A stretch of 64,000 bases of DNA. Source: an uncultured Acidaminococcus sp. (GTDB lineage: Bacteria; Bacillota; Negativicutes; Acidaminococcales; Acidaminococcaceae). The stretch lies in assembly GCA_900538365.1 (NCBI GenBank), contig UPXT01000003.1:1-64000 (forward strand). Direction: 5' to 3'. This document shows, in pieces, positions 1 to 7,023 of the stretch. The translations under genes were made by a program, and so were the position numbers. Each line of letters begins with the position of its first letter. Position 1 is the stretch's first letter. The notes beneath the pieces are model-generated. The model saw nothing but the letters and a program-made list of their open reading frames with translations. It was not told where the DNA came from and searched no databases.

Positions 1-69
1 TTAAGCTGCAACACAATCTTATATGGGTCTCCCGAGAAAATGTTGACACATACTTTTCACAACTTTTTC

Positions 70-98
70 CGTACAGGAGCCCTTTGATATGTTATACT
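70..98 (+). promoter_or_regulatory. Probable promoter of the superoxide reductase gene
   Basis: A good -10 box (TATACT, 93-98) lies about 80 bases before the start codon. The hexamer 17 bases upstream is poor. A consensus-like TTGACA at 43-48 is too far from this -10 to pair with it. The -10 is visible; the pairing is a guess. Confidence 0.4.
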
Positions 99-136
99 TG
101 AAGAAGGACAAAGATTGTCCAAACATTCAAGGAAGC

Positions 137-153
137 CACGCATTTTATGCGTG
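137..153 (+). other. Small hairpin in the 5' leader of the superoxide reductase gene
   Basis: CACGCA (137-142) and TGCGTG (148-153) form a perfect 6-bp stem with a 5-base loop, ending just before the Shine-Dalgarno AGGAGG at about 162-167. It could stabilise the transcript or be an operator. No function is established. Confidence 0.3.
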
Positions 154-175
154 AAAATCAAAGGAGGACGAGAAA

Positions 176-556
176 ATGGAACAAAAATTCTACAGATGCA
201 GTCATTGTGGTAAAATCATCGCTGTTGTAAAGGAAACGGGTGTCCCTGTTATTTGCTGCGGCGAAAAGATGCAGGAAATCGCTCCTAATACCGTTGATGC
301 AGCCCAAGAAAAACACGTTCCCGTCATTGAAGTCAAGGAAAACCTCGTGACGGTCAAGGTTGGTTCCGTTGCCCATCCCATGATCGATGAACACTATATC
401 GAATGGATTTCCCTGGAAACCAAGGAAGGCAACCAGAGAAAGGAACTGAAACCTGGGGCCGACCCTGTCGCGGTTTTTGCACTGGCTCCCAGTGATGATG
501 TCGTTGCTGCCTATGCTTACTGTAACCTGCATGGGCTTTGGAAAGCAGAAAAATAA
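176..556 (+). CDS. Desulfoferrodoxin-type superoxide reductase (2Fe-SOR)
   Basis: A 126-residue cytoplasmic iron protein that reduces superoxide to hydrogen peroxide without making oxygen, the usual defence of strict anaerobes. The N-terminal desulforedoxin-like domain has the four cysteines of the FeS4 centre (C8, C11, C27, C28). The C-terminal domain keeps the ligands of the catalytic iron: His47, His67, His73, Cys116 and His119. The pattern CNLHG near the end is diagnostic. Length matches two-iron desulfoferrodoxins. The start follows AGGAGG. It appears to be a single-gene unit with its own terminator. Electrons would normally come from rubredoxin, which is not encoded nearby. Confidence 0.95.
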   Translation: MEQKFYRCSHCGKIIAVVKETGVPVICCGEKMQEIAPNTVDAAQEKHVPVIEVKENLVTVKVGSVAHPMIDEHYIEWISLETKEGNQRKELKPGADPVAVFALAPSDDVVAAYAYCNLHGLWKAEK

Positions 557-560
557 TGAA

Positions 561-596
561 AGAGGGGGGACGCTTGCGGCGTCCCTCTTTGTTTTT
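561..596 (+). terminator. Intrinsic terminator after superoxide reductase
   Basis: A G-rich arm at 561-573 pairs with GCGTCCCTCT at 579-588, with a small bulge, followed by a T-rich run at 588-596. Confidence 0.8.
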
Positions 597-617
597 GGCA
601 CTTACGAAAATTAAAGT

Positions 618-667
618 GTATACAAAATACAAAATATATAGGAAAATACAGATTTTTATGTTAGAAT
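618..667 (+). promoter_or_regulatory. Promoter and possible operator region of the 2-hydroxyglutarate dehydrogenase gene
   Basis: A -10-like TAGAAT lies at 662-667 in very AT-rich DNA, with no convincing -35. Upstream, GTAT (618-621) and ATAC (627-630) form a short dyad of the type bound by several regulator families. Both are weak signals. Confidence 0.3.
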
Positions 668-734
668 AGGGAAGACGGGTGTGGTGCTGAGCATCATCCC
701 AAACAAAGGGCTACTTTAATTAGGAGGTATTGTC

Positions 735-1727
735 ATGAAGGTTTTGTGTTATGGCGTCAGAGACGTTGAAGAACCAATTTTTGAGAGCAGCAATAAGGCT
801 TTTGGGTATGACATCAAATGTGTCCCCGATTACCTGAATACTCCCGAAACGGCTGAAATGGCAAAAGGGTTTGATGCTGTTATCCTGCGCGGTAACTGCT
901 TTGCCAACAAACAGAATCTTGATATCTACAAGAAACTCGGTGTTCAGTATGTACTGACCAGAACGGTTGGTAAAGACCATATCGATATTCCCTATGCTAA
1001 GGAACTGGGCTTCAAGATGGCTTTCGTTCCTGGTTATTCTCCGAATGCCATTGCTGAACTGGCTGTTACCCATGCCATGATGCTCCTGAGACATCTGGCA
1101 TACACGACGAGCGAAGCTCATAAGGGCAACTTCGTTGTTGATAAGCATATGTTCTCCAAGGAAATCCGCAACTGCACCGTCGGCGTAATCGGTCTTGGCC
1201 GTATCGGCCGCGTCTGCGCCCAGATTTTCCACGGTATGGGTGCCAAAGTTGTCGGTCAGGATGTCTTCCAGATTAAAGGCATCGATGACTATGCTACGCA
1301 GGTTGAAATGGATGAACTTCTGAAAGTGTCCGACGTCATCTCCCTGCACTGCCCGTACATCAAAGAAAACGGCAAGGTTGTTACCCGTGAATTCATCAGC
1401 AAGATGAAAGACGGTGCCATCCTTGTAAACGCTGCCCGCGGTCAGCTCGTTGACACGGAAGCTGTCATTGAAGCCATCGAAAGCGGCAAACTCGGTGGTT
1501 TTGCTGCTGATACGCTGGACGGCGAAGCTGATCTGTTCGGTAAGGACTTCGAAGGTGGTAAGGCTCCGAATCCTGAATTCCAGAAACTCATCGACCTGTA
1601 CCCGAAAGTCCTGCTTTCCCCGCATCTGGGGTCCTTCACTGACGAAGCTGTCAAGAACATGGTTGAAACAACCTATGAAAACTTGAAGGAATACATGGAA
1701 ACGGGCGACTGCAAGAACAAAATCTGA
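735..1727 (+). CDS. hgdH: (R)-2-hydroxyglutarate dehydrogenase
   Basis: An NAD-dependent D-2-hydroxyacid dehydrogenase that reduces 2-oxoglutarate to (R)-2-hydroxyglutarate, the first committed step of glutamate fermentation through glutaconyl-CoA. At 330 residues it has the usual family size. The nucleotide-binding motif GLGRIGRV lies at about residues 153-160, and the segments [11 protein letters not shown] and [11 protein letters not shown] carry the conserved substrate-binding Arg and the catalytic Glu/His region. The N-terminus ([12 protein letters not shown]) and many internal blocks closely match the A. fermentans enzyme as I remember it. The start is preceded by AGGAGG. It has its own terminator and appears monocistronic. 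Other D-lactate dehydrogenase family substrates are possible but less likely. Confidence 0.9.
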   Translation: MKVLCYGVRDVEEPIFESSNKAFGYDIKCVPDYLNTPETAEMAKGFDAVILRGNCFANKQNLDIYKKLGVQYVLTRTVGKDHIDIPYAKELGFKMAFVPGYSPNAIAELAVTHAMMLLRHLAYTTSEAHKGNFVVDKHMFSKEIRNCTVGVIGLGRIGRVCAQIFHGMGAKVVGQDVFQIKGIDDYATQVEMDELLKVSDVISLHCPYIKENGKVVTREFISKMKDGAILVNAARGQLVDTEAVIEAIESGKLGGFAADTLDGEADLFGKDFEGGKAPNPEFQKLIDLYPKVLLSPHLGSFTDEAVKNMVETTYENLKEYMETGDCKNKI

Positions 1728-1742
1728 TTTGCCTGACCCCAT

Positions 1743-1774
1743 ACTCCCTGTCGCTATGTCGGCAGGGAGTTTTT
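1743..1774 (+). terminator. Intrinsic terminator after hgdH
   Basis: An 11-bp stem (1743-1753 with 1760-1770, one G-T pair) with a 6-base loop, followed by a T run. Confidence 0.9.
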
Positions 1775-1788
1775 GTATTTATGAAGCA

Positions 1789-1899
1789 GGCAAGCGCTAA
1801 TACGAGCCTATTCCTCCATAGACCAAACGAATGCCCCCGTGCCAATCATCTGGCTGGGGGCATTTTATTGTGATGAAAAGATCTTAGGGGCAAGCGCTA
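1789..1899. repeat. Pair of 11-bp direct repeats GGCAAGCGCTA
   Basis: Identical copies lie at 1789-1799 and 1889-1899, exactly 100 bases apart, flanking the second hairpin between hgdH and the lysR gene. Each contains the palindrome AGCGCT. The function is unknown. Confidence 0.4.
1831..1866 (+). terminator. Second hairpin terminator between convergent hgdH and lysR
   Basis: ATGCCCCC (1831-1838) pairs with GGGGGCAT (1856-1863), with an inner GCCA/TGGC pair and TTTT following on the + strand. It may also serve the - strand lysR gene, though its T-tract is poorer in that direction. The rest of 1728-1961 shows no gene. Confidence 0.7.
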
Positions 1900-1961
1900 T
1901 GAGAAAAGTGGCTTGACTTCCCGTTTTGTTCCTAGGTGGCGTTTTGCAGGAGCTGGATGCA

Positions 1962-2870
1962 TCAGGTGAACTCCTTTACCACCTTGATGTATTCCTTGGC
2001 GTGGAATGGAAGGTAGGAGTTTTTTCGGTACGTTGCTACAAAATCAACGGTTGTTTTAGGAAATCCAATTGAAAACAAGGCCAATTGATCACGGTTTGGA
2101 ATATATTTTAAATGGGTTTCCGTAATGAACGTAAAGCCGTAATTCCGCGCTGCCAGTTCGGCTTCCGCTTGGATATTGCTTGTTTCCAGGACGATGTGGG
2201 GTTCAATCCGCCGCTTATGAAAGATCCGGTCCACAATCAGCCGGGTATGCTGCGTACGGTTTTGGAGGATAAAATCCTGGTCTTTTAGTAAATGAAGGTC
2301 CATGTAAGGATACTTGCAGCCGGGCCGCTTTCTTCCATAACGTGTGAAGGGATGATGGGCACTCATGACAAGGACCAGTTCTTCATGACTGATAACGGTG
2401 TAGGCAAGGGCGGGATTGGCCTCTACAAAATTGAAAAAGGCAAGGTCAATATCCCCATCGATAATCATTTGGATGAGGGATTCGGAATTTGCTTCGTGAA
2501 GTTCGATCCTTACATTGGGATACTTGTCATGAAAAATGGGCAGCGTACAGGGAAGCATATACGTACCCCGCATTGCGGGGAAGCCAATCTTTAAATATCC
2601 CTCATTGTTTTTTATGATATCGCCCATCTGCTGGTCGAGTTCCTTTTTGAGGGCCAGGATTTCCTTGGCCTTTTTTATGTATTGTTCACCGGCATAGGTT
2701 GGAATATATTTATTGCCAAATCTTTCAAATAAAGGGAGCCCAAGTTCTTCTTCAAGGGCTTTTAGGAACTTGGAAAGGGTGGGCTGGCTAAGGTAGAGGG
2801 ATTCTGCTGCACGCGTAATATTTTGCTGGCGTGCGATGGCAAGAAGATAGGTCAATTCCCGAAAATCCAT
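1962..2870 (-). CDS. LysR family transcriptional regulator
   Basis: A 302-residue protein with the N-terminal LysR helix-turn-helix (about residues 1-60; NITRAAESLYLSQPTLSKF is the recognition region), a linker helix, and a periplasmic-binding-protein-like effector domain from about residue 90 to the end. The start is preceded by AAAGGAG. It is divergent from the PrpF-like gene across a 304-base spacer that carries a strong dyad, the usual layout for a LysR protein that activates the neighbouring operon and represses itself. By position the effector is likely a tricarboxylate or intermediate of the adjacent pathway (inference). It is one of only two genes on the - strand. Confidence 0.9.
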   Translation of the reverse strand: MDFRELTYLLAIARQQNITRAAESLYLSQPTLSKFLKALEEELGLPLFERFGNKYIPTYAGEQYIKKAKEILALKKELDQQMGDIIKNNEGYLKIGFPAMRGTYMLPCTLPIFHDKYPNVRIELHEANSESLIQMIIDGDIDLAFFNFVEANPALAYTVISHEELVLVMSAHHPFTRYGRKRPGCKYPYMDLHLLKDQDFILQNRTQHTRLIVDRIFHKRRIEPHIVLETSNIQAEAELAARNYGFTFITETHLKYIPNRDQLALFSIGFPKTTVDFVATYRKNSYLPFHAKEYIKVVKEFT

Positions 2871-2912
2871 TGGCTACACTCCTTTCATCCAAAGCGTGGA
2901 TTTTTTCTTCTC

Positions 2913-2945
2913 ATTATAGCCTATATTATTCATAAAAACCATGGT
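2913..2945 (-). promoter_or_regulatory. lysR promoter overlapping the operator
   Basis: On the - strand a perfect TATAAT (+ strand 2913-2918) precedes the gene. The -35 position falls at about 2936-2945, inside the dyad at 2929-2963, which would allow autorepression. Confidence 0.55.
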
Positions 2946-2963
2946 TATTATTATTTTTATGAA
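2929..2963. promoter_or_regulatory. LysR operator candidate, primary site
   Basis: TTCATAAAAA (2929-2938) and TTTTTATGAA (2954-2963) are perfect 10-bp inverted arms around a 15-base spacer, in the divergent lysR/prpF region. This spacing and position fit a LysR recognition site. The 304-base region 2871-3174 holds no convincing gene, only regulatory sites. Confidence 0.65.
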
Positions 2964-3068
2964 CATAATACATGGGATGCGGGACATGGAGATTCATCGG
3001 TCCAACTCAAAAAAACAGAAATGAGGAGAAATCTATTCATGGTTGGAACAGAAAATCATTCATTCTTA

Positions 3069-3093
3069 CCATGATAAAAATAATTTTTATGAA
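3069..3093. promoter_or_regulatory. LysR operator candidate, second site next to the prpF -35
   Basis: CCATG, nine AT-rich bases and then TTTTTATGAA repeat the right half of the primary site with the same internal spacing, exactly 130 bases downstream (CCATG at 2939 and 3069). It abuts the proposed -35 of the prpF promoter, as expected for an activation site. Confidence 0.5.
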
Positions 3094-3123
3094 TTTAAAT
3101 TATAAACCTTTTCTTGTTATGAT
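3094..3123 (+). promoter_or_regulatory. Promoter of the prpF-like gene
   Basis: TTTAAA (3094-3099) and TATGAT (3118-3123) are separated by 18 bases. The imperfect -35 would suit dependence on an activator bound at 3069-3093. Confidence 0.45.
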
Positions 3124-3137
3124 GTTTTCAGAAAATA
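3123..3137. promoter_or_regulatory. Candidate CodY-binding box
   Basis: The core TTTTCAGAAAAT matches the CodY consensus AATTTTCWGAAAATT at 12 of 15 positions. It lies immediately downstream of the proposed prpF -10, where a bound protein would block transcription. A codY gene is present at 37329-38105. Confidence 0.45.
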
Positions 3138-3174
3138 GCGATAACCGTTACCTAGCAAACAAGGAGGGTTCATA

Positions 3175-4317
3175 ATGACAAAAAAGATCAAACTTCCCGT
3201 CACGTTGATGCGTGGGGGAACGAGTAAAGGGGCTTATCTTTTAAGAACGGACATGCCCCCTGAAAGAAAGGATTGGGACCGCGTCCTTTTAAAACTCATG
3301 GGAAGCCCAGACCGCAAACAGATTGACGGACTTGGCGGTTCCCAGTCCGTAACCAGCAAGGTTGCCATTGTTGAAAGATCCAGCCGCCCTGATGCCGATG
3401 TGGATTATACCTTTGCCCAAGTATCTGTGGATAAGCCCGTTGTCAGTTATGGAGGAAACTGCGGAAATATCTCATCCGGTGTCGGTCCTTTTGCCATTGA
3501 GGAAGGTCTCGTCACAGCTTGTGGAGAAGAAACAACGGTCAGGGTCTTTAATACGAATACCAAGAAAATCATTGTAGAAACGGTCAAGACATCGGACGGT
3601 CAGGTTTGCTACAACGGCGACTATGCCATTGCTGGCGTGCCGGGTACGGCGGCTCCCATCAAGCTCAGCTTCCTTGATCCCAGCGGTACACTCGGCAAAG
3701 GCATCCTGCCGACGGGACATGTGGTCGATGAACTGGAGATTCCGGATTTCGGGCGCCTGCCCGTTTCCATTGTCGACGCGGCTAACCCCCTTGTTTTTGT
3801 AAGGGCTGATTCCATCAAGATGAAAGGGACGGAACAGCCGGAAGAAATCAATAAAAACGAGGCGCTGCTCCGACTCTTGGAATGTATCCGAGGACAGGCA
3901 GCTGTCCTGCTTGGGCTTACTGATTCTTGGGAAAAGGCTGCTTGGGAAACACCGGGAATCCCGAAGATGACCATTGTTGCTCCGCCGGCTGATTACATGA
4001 CGGCACAGGGTACAGCAATCAAGGCATCCGAGATTGACCTTTTGGGACGCATGATGAGTATGCAAAAGGCCCATCCCAGTTATGCCATGACAGGCGCAAT
4101 GTGTACGGCAGCCGCAGCCGCCATTCCAGGAACCCTTGTCAACATCGTGCTTTCTTCCGATTGCCAGCAGCCTGAAATCAGGATTGGCCATGGTTCAGGC
4201 ACACTTGTTTGTGGGGTTGAAACCGAAAAGGGAGAGGTGATTCCTTTCATTAAAGAAACGTATGGGTATCGAACGGCCCGTCTCTTGATGAAAGGCGTAG
4301 CCCCCATTTCCTACTGA
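3175..4317 (+). CDS. PrpF family aconitate/methylaconitate isomerase
   Basis: A 380-residue member of the PrpF/GalD fold, whose members shift double bonds in substituted aconitates (2-methylaconitate cis-trans isomerase, 4-oxalomesaconate tautomerase, aconitate delta-isomerase). The N-terminal MRGGTSKG and the block GNCGNISSGVGPFA (about residues 94-107) are family signatures. Lys62 and Cys96 sit where the catalytic Lys and Cys are expected. The start follows AAGGAGGG. It leads the block with the transporter, dehydrogenase and aconitase-like genes, and no methylcitrate synthase or lyase is present. I therefore infer trans-/cis-aconitate as the likelier substrate, but a methylaconitate or oxalomesaconate role is not excluded. 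Confidence 0.85.
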   Translation: MTKKIKLPVTLMRGGTSKGAYLLRTDMPPERKDWDRVLLKLMGSPDRKQIDGLGGSQSVTSKVAIVERSSRPDADVDYTFAQVSVDKPVVSYGGNCGNISSGVGPFAIEEGLVTACGEETTVRVFNTNTKKIIVETVKTSDGQVCYNGDYAIAGVPGTAAPIKLSFLDPSGTLGKGILPTGHVVDELEIPDFGRLPVSIVDAANPLVFVRADSIKMKGTEQPEEINKNEALLRLLECIRGQAAVLLGLTDSWEKAAWETPGIPKMTIVAPPADYMTAQGTAIKASEIDLLGRMMSMQKAHPSYAMTGAMCTAAAAAIPGTLVNIVLSSDCQQPEIRIGHGSGTLVCGVETEKGEVIPFIKETYGYRTARLLMKGVAPISY

Positions 4318-4344
4318 ATCCACTGCTGATAGGGAGGTATCGTG

Positions 4345-5594
4345 ATGGATCTATCCTTAATATCCTTGATTGTTCTTGCCGTTGTCGTTGCCATTGGGTT
4401 TATCAAAAAAGTCAATATTGGCTTTTTCTCTATTGGGGCTGCTTTCCTTCTCGGTTCCTATGGACATATGAGTGCTAAACAGATTGCCTAGGGTTTTTCC
4501 AGTTCCATGTTTGTGACCTTGGTTGGCGTCACGTTCCTGTTTGGGATGGCATCGGCCAATGGGACGCTCGATCTATTTTCCAAGAAGGTGGTTGCCCTTG
4601 TAGGTAAGCGAACCTATTTGAATCCCATCTTAATGTTTGTGCTTTCCGCTTTCATTTCAGCTATTGGCCCTGGCCATATTGCTGCCGGCATTCTGATGAC
4701 GACCTTCGCCGTCTATCTTGCTTTTGAACTTAAAATCAATCCCATGGCAACGGCCCTTTATGCAAAATTGGGAGCCAACGCGGGCTGTGCCTCCGTACTT
4801 TCCTTGACTGGCATCCTTGCCAAGAATCTTTCTGAACCGCTGGGTTACCACGGCTTTGGGACACATCTTTTCCTTTCGACGCTGCTGTCCGGCTTTGTTT
4901 TTACGCTCGTTGTCTATATTGGCTACAAGGGGTGGCGCGTCAACTCGGAAAATCCCTTGAAACTATCTGAAATTCCTGCCTTTAATCGAAACCAGAAAAT
5001 TACGATGGCTTCGATTGCGGCCATGGTTATTTTCTGTATTGGCTTTAAGTTTGATACGGGGCTTTTTGCCTTCGCGGCAGCTTCCGTCCTGATCCTGCTG
5101 CATTGTGCCGATGAAAAAACGGCCATTCGGCAGATTCCTTGGGGGACCTTGATGATGATCTGCGGTGTGGGCGTCCTTGTGAATGTCTTGACAAAGCTTG
5201 GCGGAATCAAGCTGGTATCTGACTTCCTTGCAAGCCATATGACGGCCCAGACAGCTGTACCCATCATTGCCGCTCCTGGGTCAGCTCCACAACGGGTGTT
5301 GTCATGCCGACACTATTTCCAATCGCCGACGAGATTGCCCGGACGTTTGCCGGACAGACAAACTATGTGGAACTCATCTCTGCCATTACGGCGACCAGTT
5401 TTGCTGCAGCCATCAGTCCGTTATCGACGGGCGGCGCCATTATCATGTCGAGTTATTCCGCTTCCAAACCGACAACAACAGAGGAAATGAACAATATGTT
5501 CAAGACACTCTTCCTCTTATCTGTGGCCAATGTGGGCATTAATGTTGTCATGGCGGCTCTTCACGTATTTTTCCTTGGCGGTCTCTTCCTTTAA
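4345..5594 (+). pseudogene. Broken MatC-like di/tricarboxylate transporter
   Basis: The reading starts at ATG 4345 after AGGGAGG, 27 bases behind prpF. The first 48 codons (MDLSLISLIVLAVVV...) end in an in-frame TAG at 4489-4491. The same frame then continues GFSSSMFVTLVGVTFLFGM, so the stop interrupts a continuous family pattern. A second lesion lies at about 5269-5276: the frame shifts by -1 and the expected segment SWVSSTTGVVMPTLFP resumes in the other frame to the true end at 5594. A few residues before that segment seem to be missing, which suggests a small deletion. The parts together give a polytopic membrane protein of about 415 residues like MatC/dicarboxylate carriers of the ion transporter superfamily. 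Two independent lesions argue for a real pseudogene. Confidence 0.85.
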
Positions 5595-5675
5595 TTAGGA
5601 TAAAGATTCAAAATCTAGATATAAAATTAAAAATATCCATTAGAAAACCTGATGAATATAGATTATAAATCCGAA

Positions 5676-5706
5676 TTGGTAAAATACATAGAAAATTTCG
5701 TATAAT
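5676..5706 (+). promoter_or_regulatory. Promoter of the isocitrate dehydrogenase-like gene
   Basis: A perfect TATAAT at 5701-5706 is preceded by TTGGTA at 5676-5681 with a 19-base spacer, in AT-rich DNA between the pseudogene and the next gene. It would allow the downstream pair to be expressed independently of prpF. Nothing else is evident in 5595-5805. Confidence 0.55.
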
Positions 5707-5805
5707 CCTTATGGGAGGATAAGTATTGGCCTCAGTTGTTGGGATTTCCTAAAATGGAATCAGTAGGCCGCTCGGCCGTTATGAAACCAAAAAGGAGAGA
5801 CCATC

Positions 5806-6978
5806 ATGAACCGTGAAGAAATGATTGAACGCGCTAAGCAAGCTTTTGGAAAACTCATTGAACAGGACCTTGATCGCATCGAAGAGATCCGGAAAGAACC
5901 GCCCCGTAAGGATTTCACCCAATTATCCCACGTAAAAGTGGGCATCATGCCCGGTGATGGAATCGGTCCCTATATCATGAAAGCGGCCCTTTTGGTGGCA
6001 CGGGAAATGCTGAAGAAGGAAATCGCAGATCAACGCGTGGAATTTGTTCCGATTGAAGGAATGACCATTGAGGAACGGGCCCGTCAGAAGGAAAGCCTGC
6101 CAGAGGCTGTCCTTGAGGCTTGCAAGGCCTGCGACGTCCTTGTAAAGGGGCCTTTTGTGACACCGCGTGCAGGCGACAAGTGGCCCAATCTCCTGAGTGC
6201 CAACAGTTTACTGCGCCGCCGGCTGCAGCTTTATGCAGCCGTTCGTCCCATTCGCATCCCTGAAAAAGGCATAGACTGGACCTTTTTCAGGGAAAACATC
6301 GAGGGCGAATACATTTGGGGCAACCAAGGAATTTCCGTCGGCGATGACCTTGCCATTGATTTCAAGGTCCTTTCCAAGCCGGGTGCCGACCGGCTGTTCC
6401 GAAATGCCTTTGAATACGCTAAAAGTAATGGAAAGACCAACATCACGGTGGCAACAAAAGCCAATATTGTCAAACTTGTCGACGGGAATTTCCTGAAAGC
6501 AGCCCATGCCAAGGAAAAAGAATATCCTGGTATCCATGTGCGGGAAGAATTGATCGATTCCCTGTCTGCTAAATTGATGGACCCGGAATTCAATGCAGGC
6601 ATGCAGGTCTTTGTGCTTCCCAACCTTTACGGCGACATCCTCACCGATATTGCGGCCGAATACCAGGGAGGACTCGGGACGGCAAGCTCTTCGAATATTG
6701 GTGATCAGTATGCCATGTTTGAAGCCATCCATGGTGTGGGAGTCTATCTTGTTGAGCACAATCGTGCCCAGTATGCCGATCCTTCCAGCCTTATCCGGGC
6801 GATGGGGGAGATGATGGCCTTCATTGGTTACCCTGAAAAAAGGGAACGTCTTTTTAAAGCCCTTGATTTTTGCACCAAAGTGGAACGCAAGGCCGTCATT
6901 ACGACGGATCAAGATGGGGCAACAGCAGAAGAATTTGCTGAGTATGTTACAGAAACCCTCCAGAAGATGGAGGCCTGA
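5806..6978 (+). CDS. Isocitrate/isopropylmalate family dehydrogenase, probably isocitrate dehydrogenase
   Basis: A 390-residue member of the beta-decarboxylating dehydrogenases, proposed to oxidise isocitrate to 2-oxoglutarate and CO2. Motifs in order: GDGIG (50-54), the substrate-binding SANSLLRRR (131-139), the catalytic Tyr169 in ENIEGEY, Lys218 in TKANIVK, the metal-binding stretch PNLYGDILTD (272-281), GGLG (288-291) and FEAIHG (305-310). An N-terminal extension of about 40 residues precedes the Rossmann-like core. The start follows AAGGAG. It lies 45 bases before the aconitase-like gene, which favours isocitrate over isopropylmalate. NAD versus NADP preference cannot be read with confidence. 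Confidence 0.8.
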   Translation: MNREEMIERAKQAFGKLIEQDLDRIEEIRKEPPRKDFTQLSHVKVGIMPGDGIGPYIMKAALLVAREMLKKEIADQRVEFVPIEGMTIEERARQKESLPEAVLEACKACDVLVKGPFVTPRAGDKWPNLLSANSLLRRRLQLYAAVRPIRIPEKGIDWTFFRENIEGEYIWGNQGISVGDDLAIDFKVLSKPGADRLFRNAFEYAKSNGKTNITVATKANIVKLVDGNFLKAAHAKEKEYPGIHVREELIDSLSAKLMDPEFNAGMQVFVLPNLYGDILTDIAAEYQGGLGTASSSNIGDQYAMFEAIHGVGVYLVEHNRAQYADPSSLIRAMGEMMAFIGYPEKRERLFKALDFCTKVERKAVITTDQDGATAEEFAEYVTETLQKMEA

Positions 6979-7023
6979 TAAAGGGCCCGAAAAGAGCCAT
7001 GTAACAAAGAGAGGAGAGTTATC

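Noticed and set aside
720..1742. A 340-codon open frame on the - strand opposite hgdH
   Set aside because: It mirrors hgdH almost exactly, has no ribosome site and no recognisable domain.
2972..3175. Short open frames in the lysR-prpF spacer as a small gene
   Set aside because: The candidate ribosome site is weak, no family features are seen and the stretch is filled by promoter and operator sequences.
5267..5542. A separate short gene at the end of the broken transporter
   Set aside because: It is in a third frame; the family pattern is in the frame ending at 5594, so this is a shadow.
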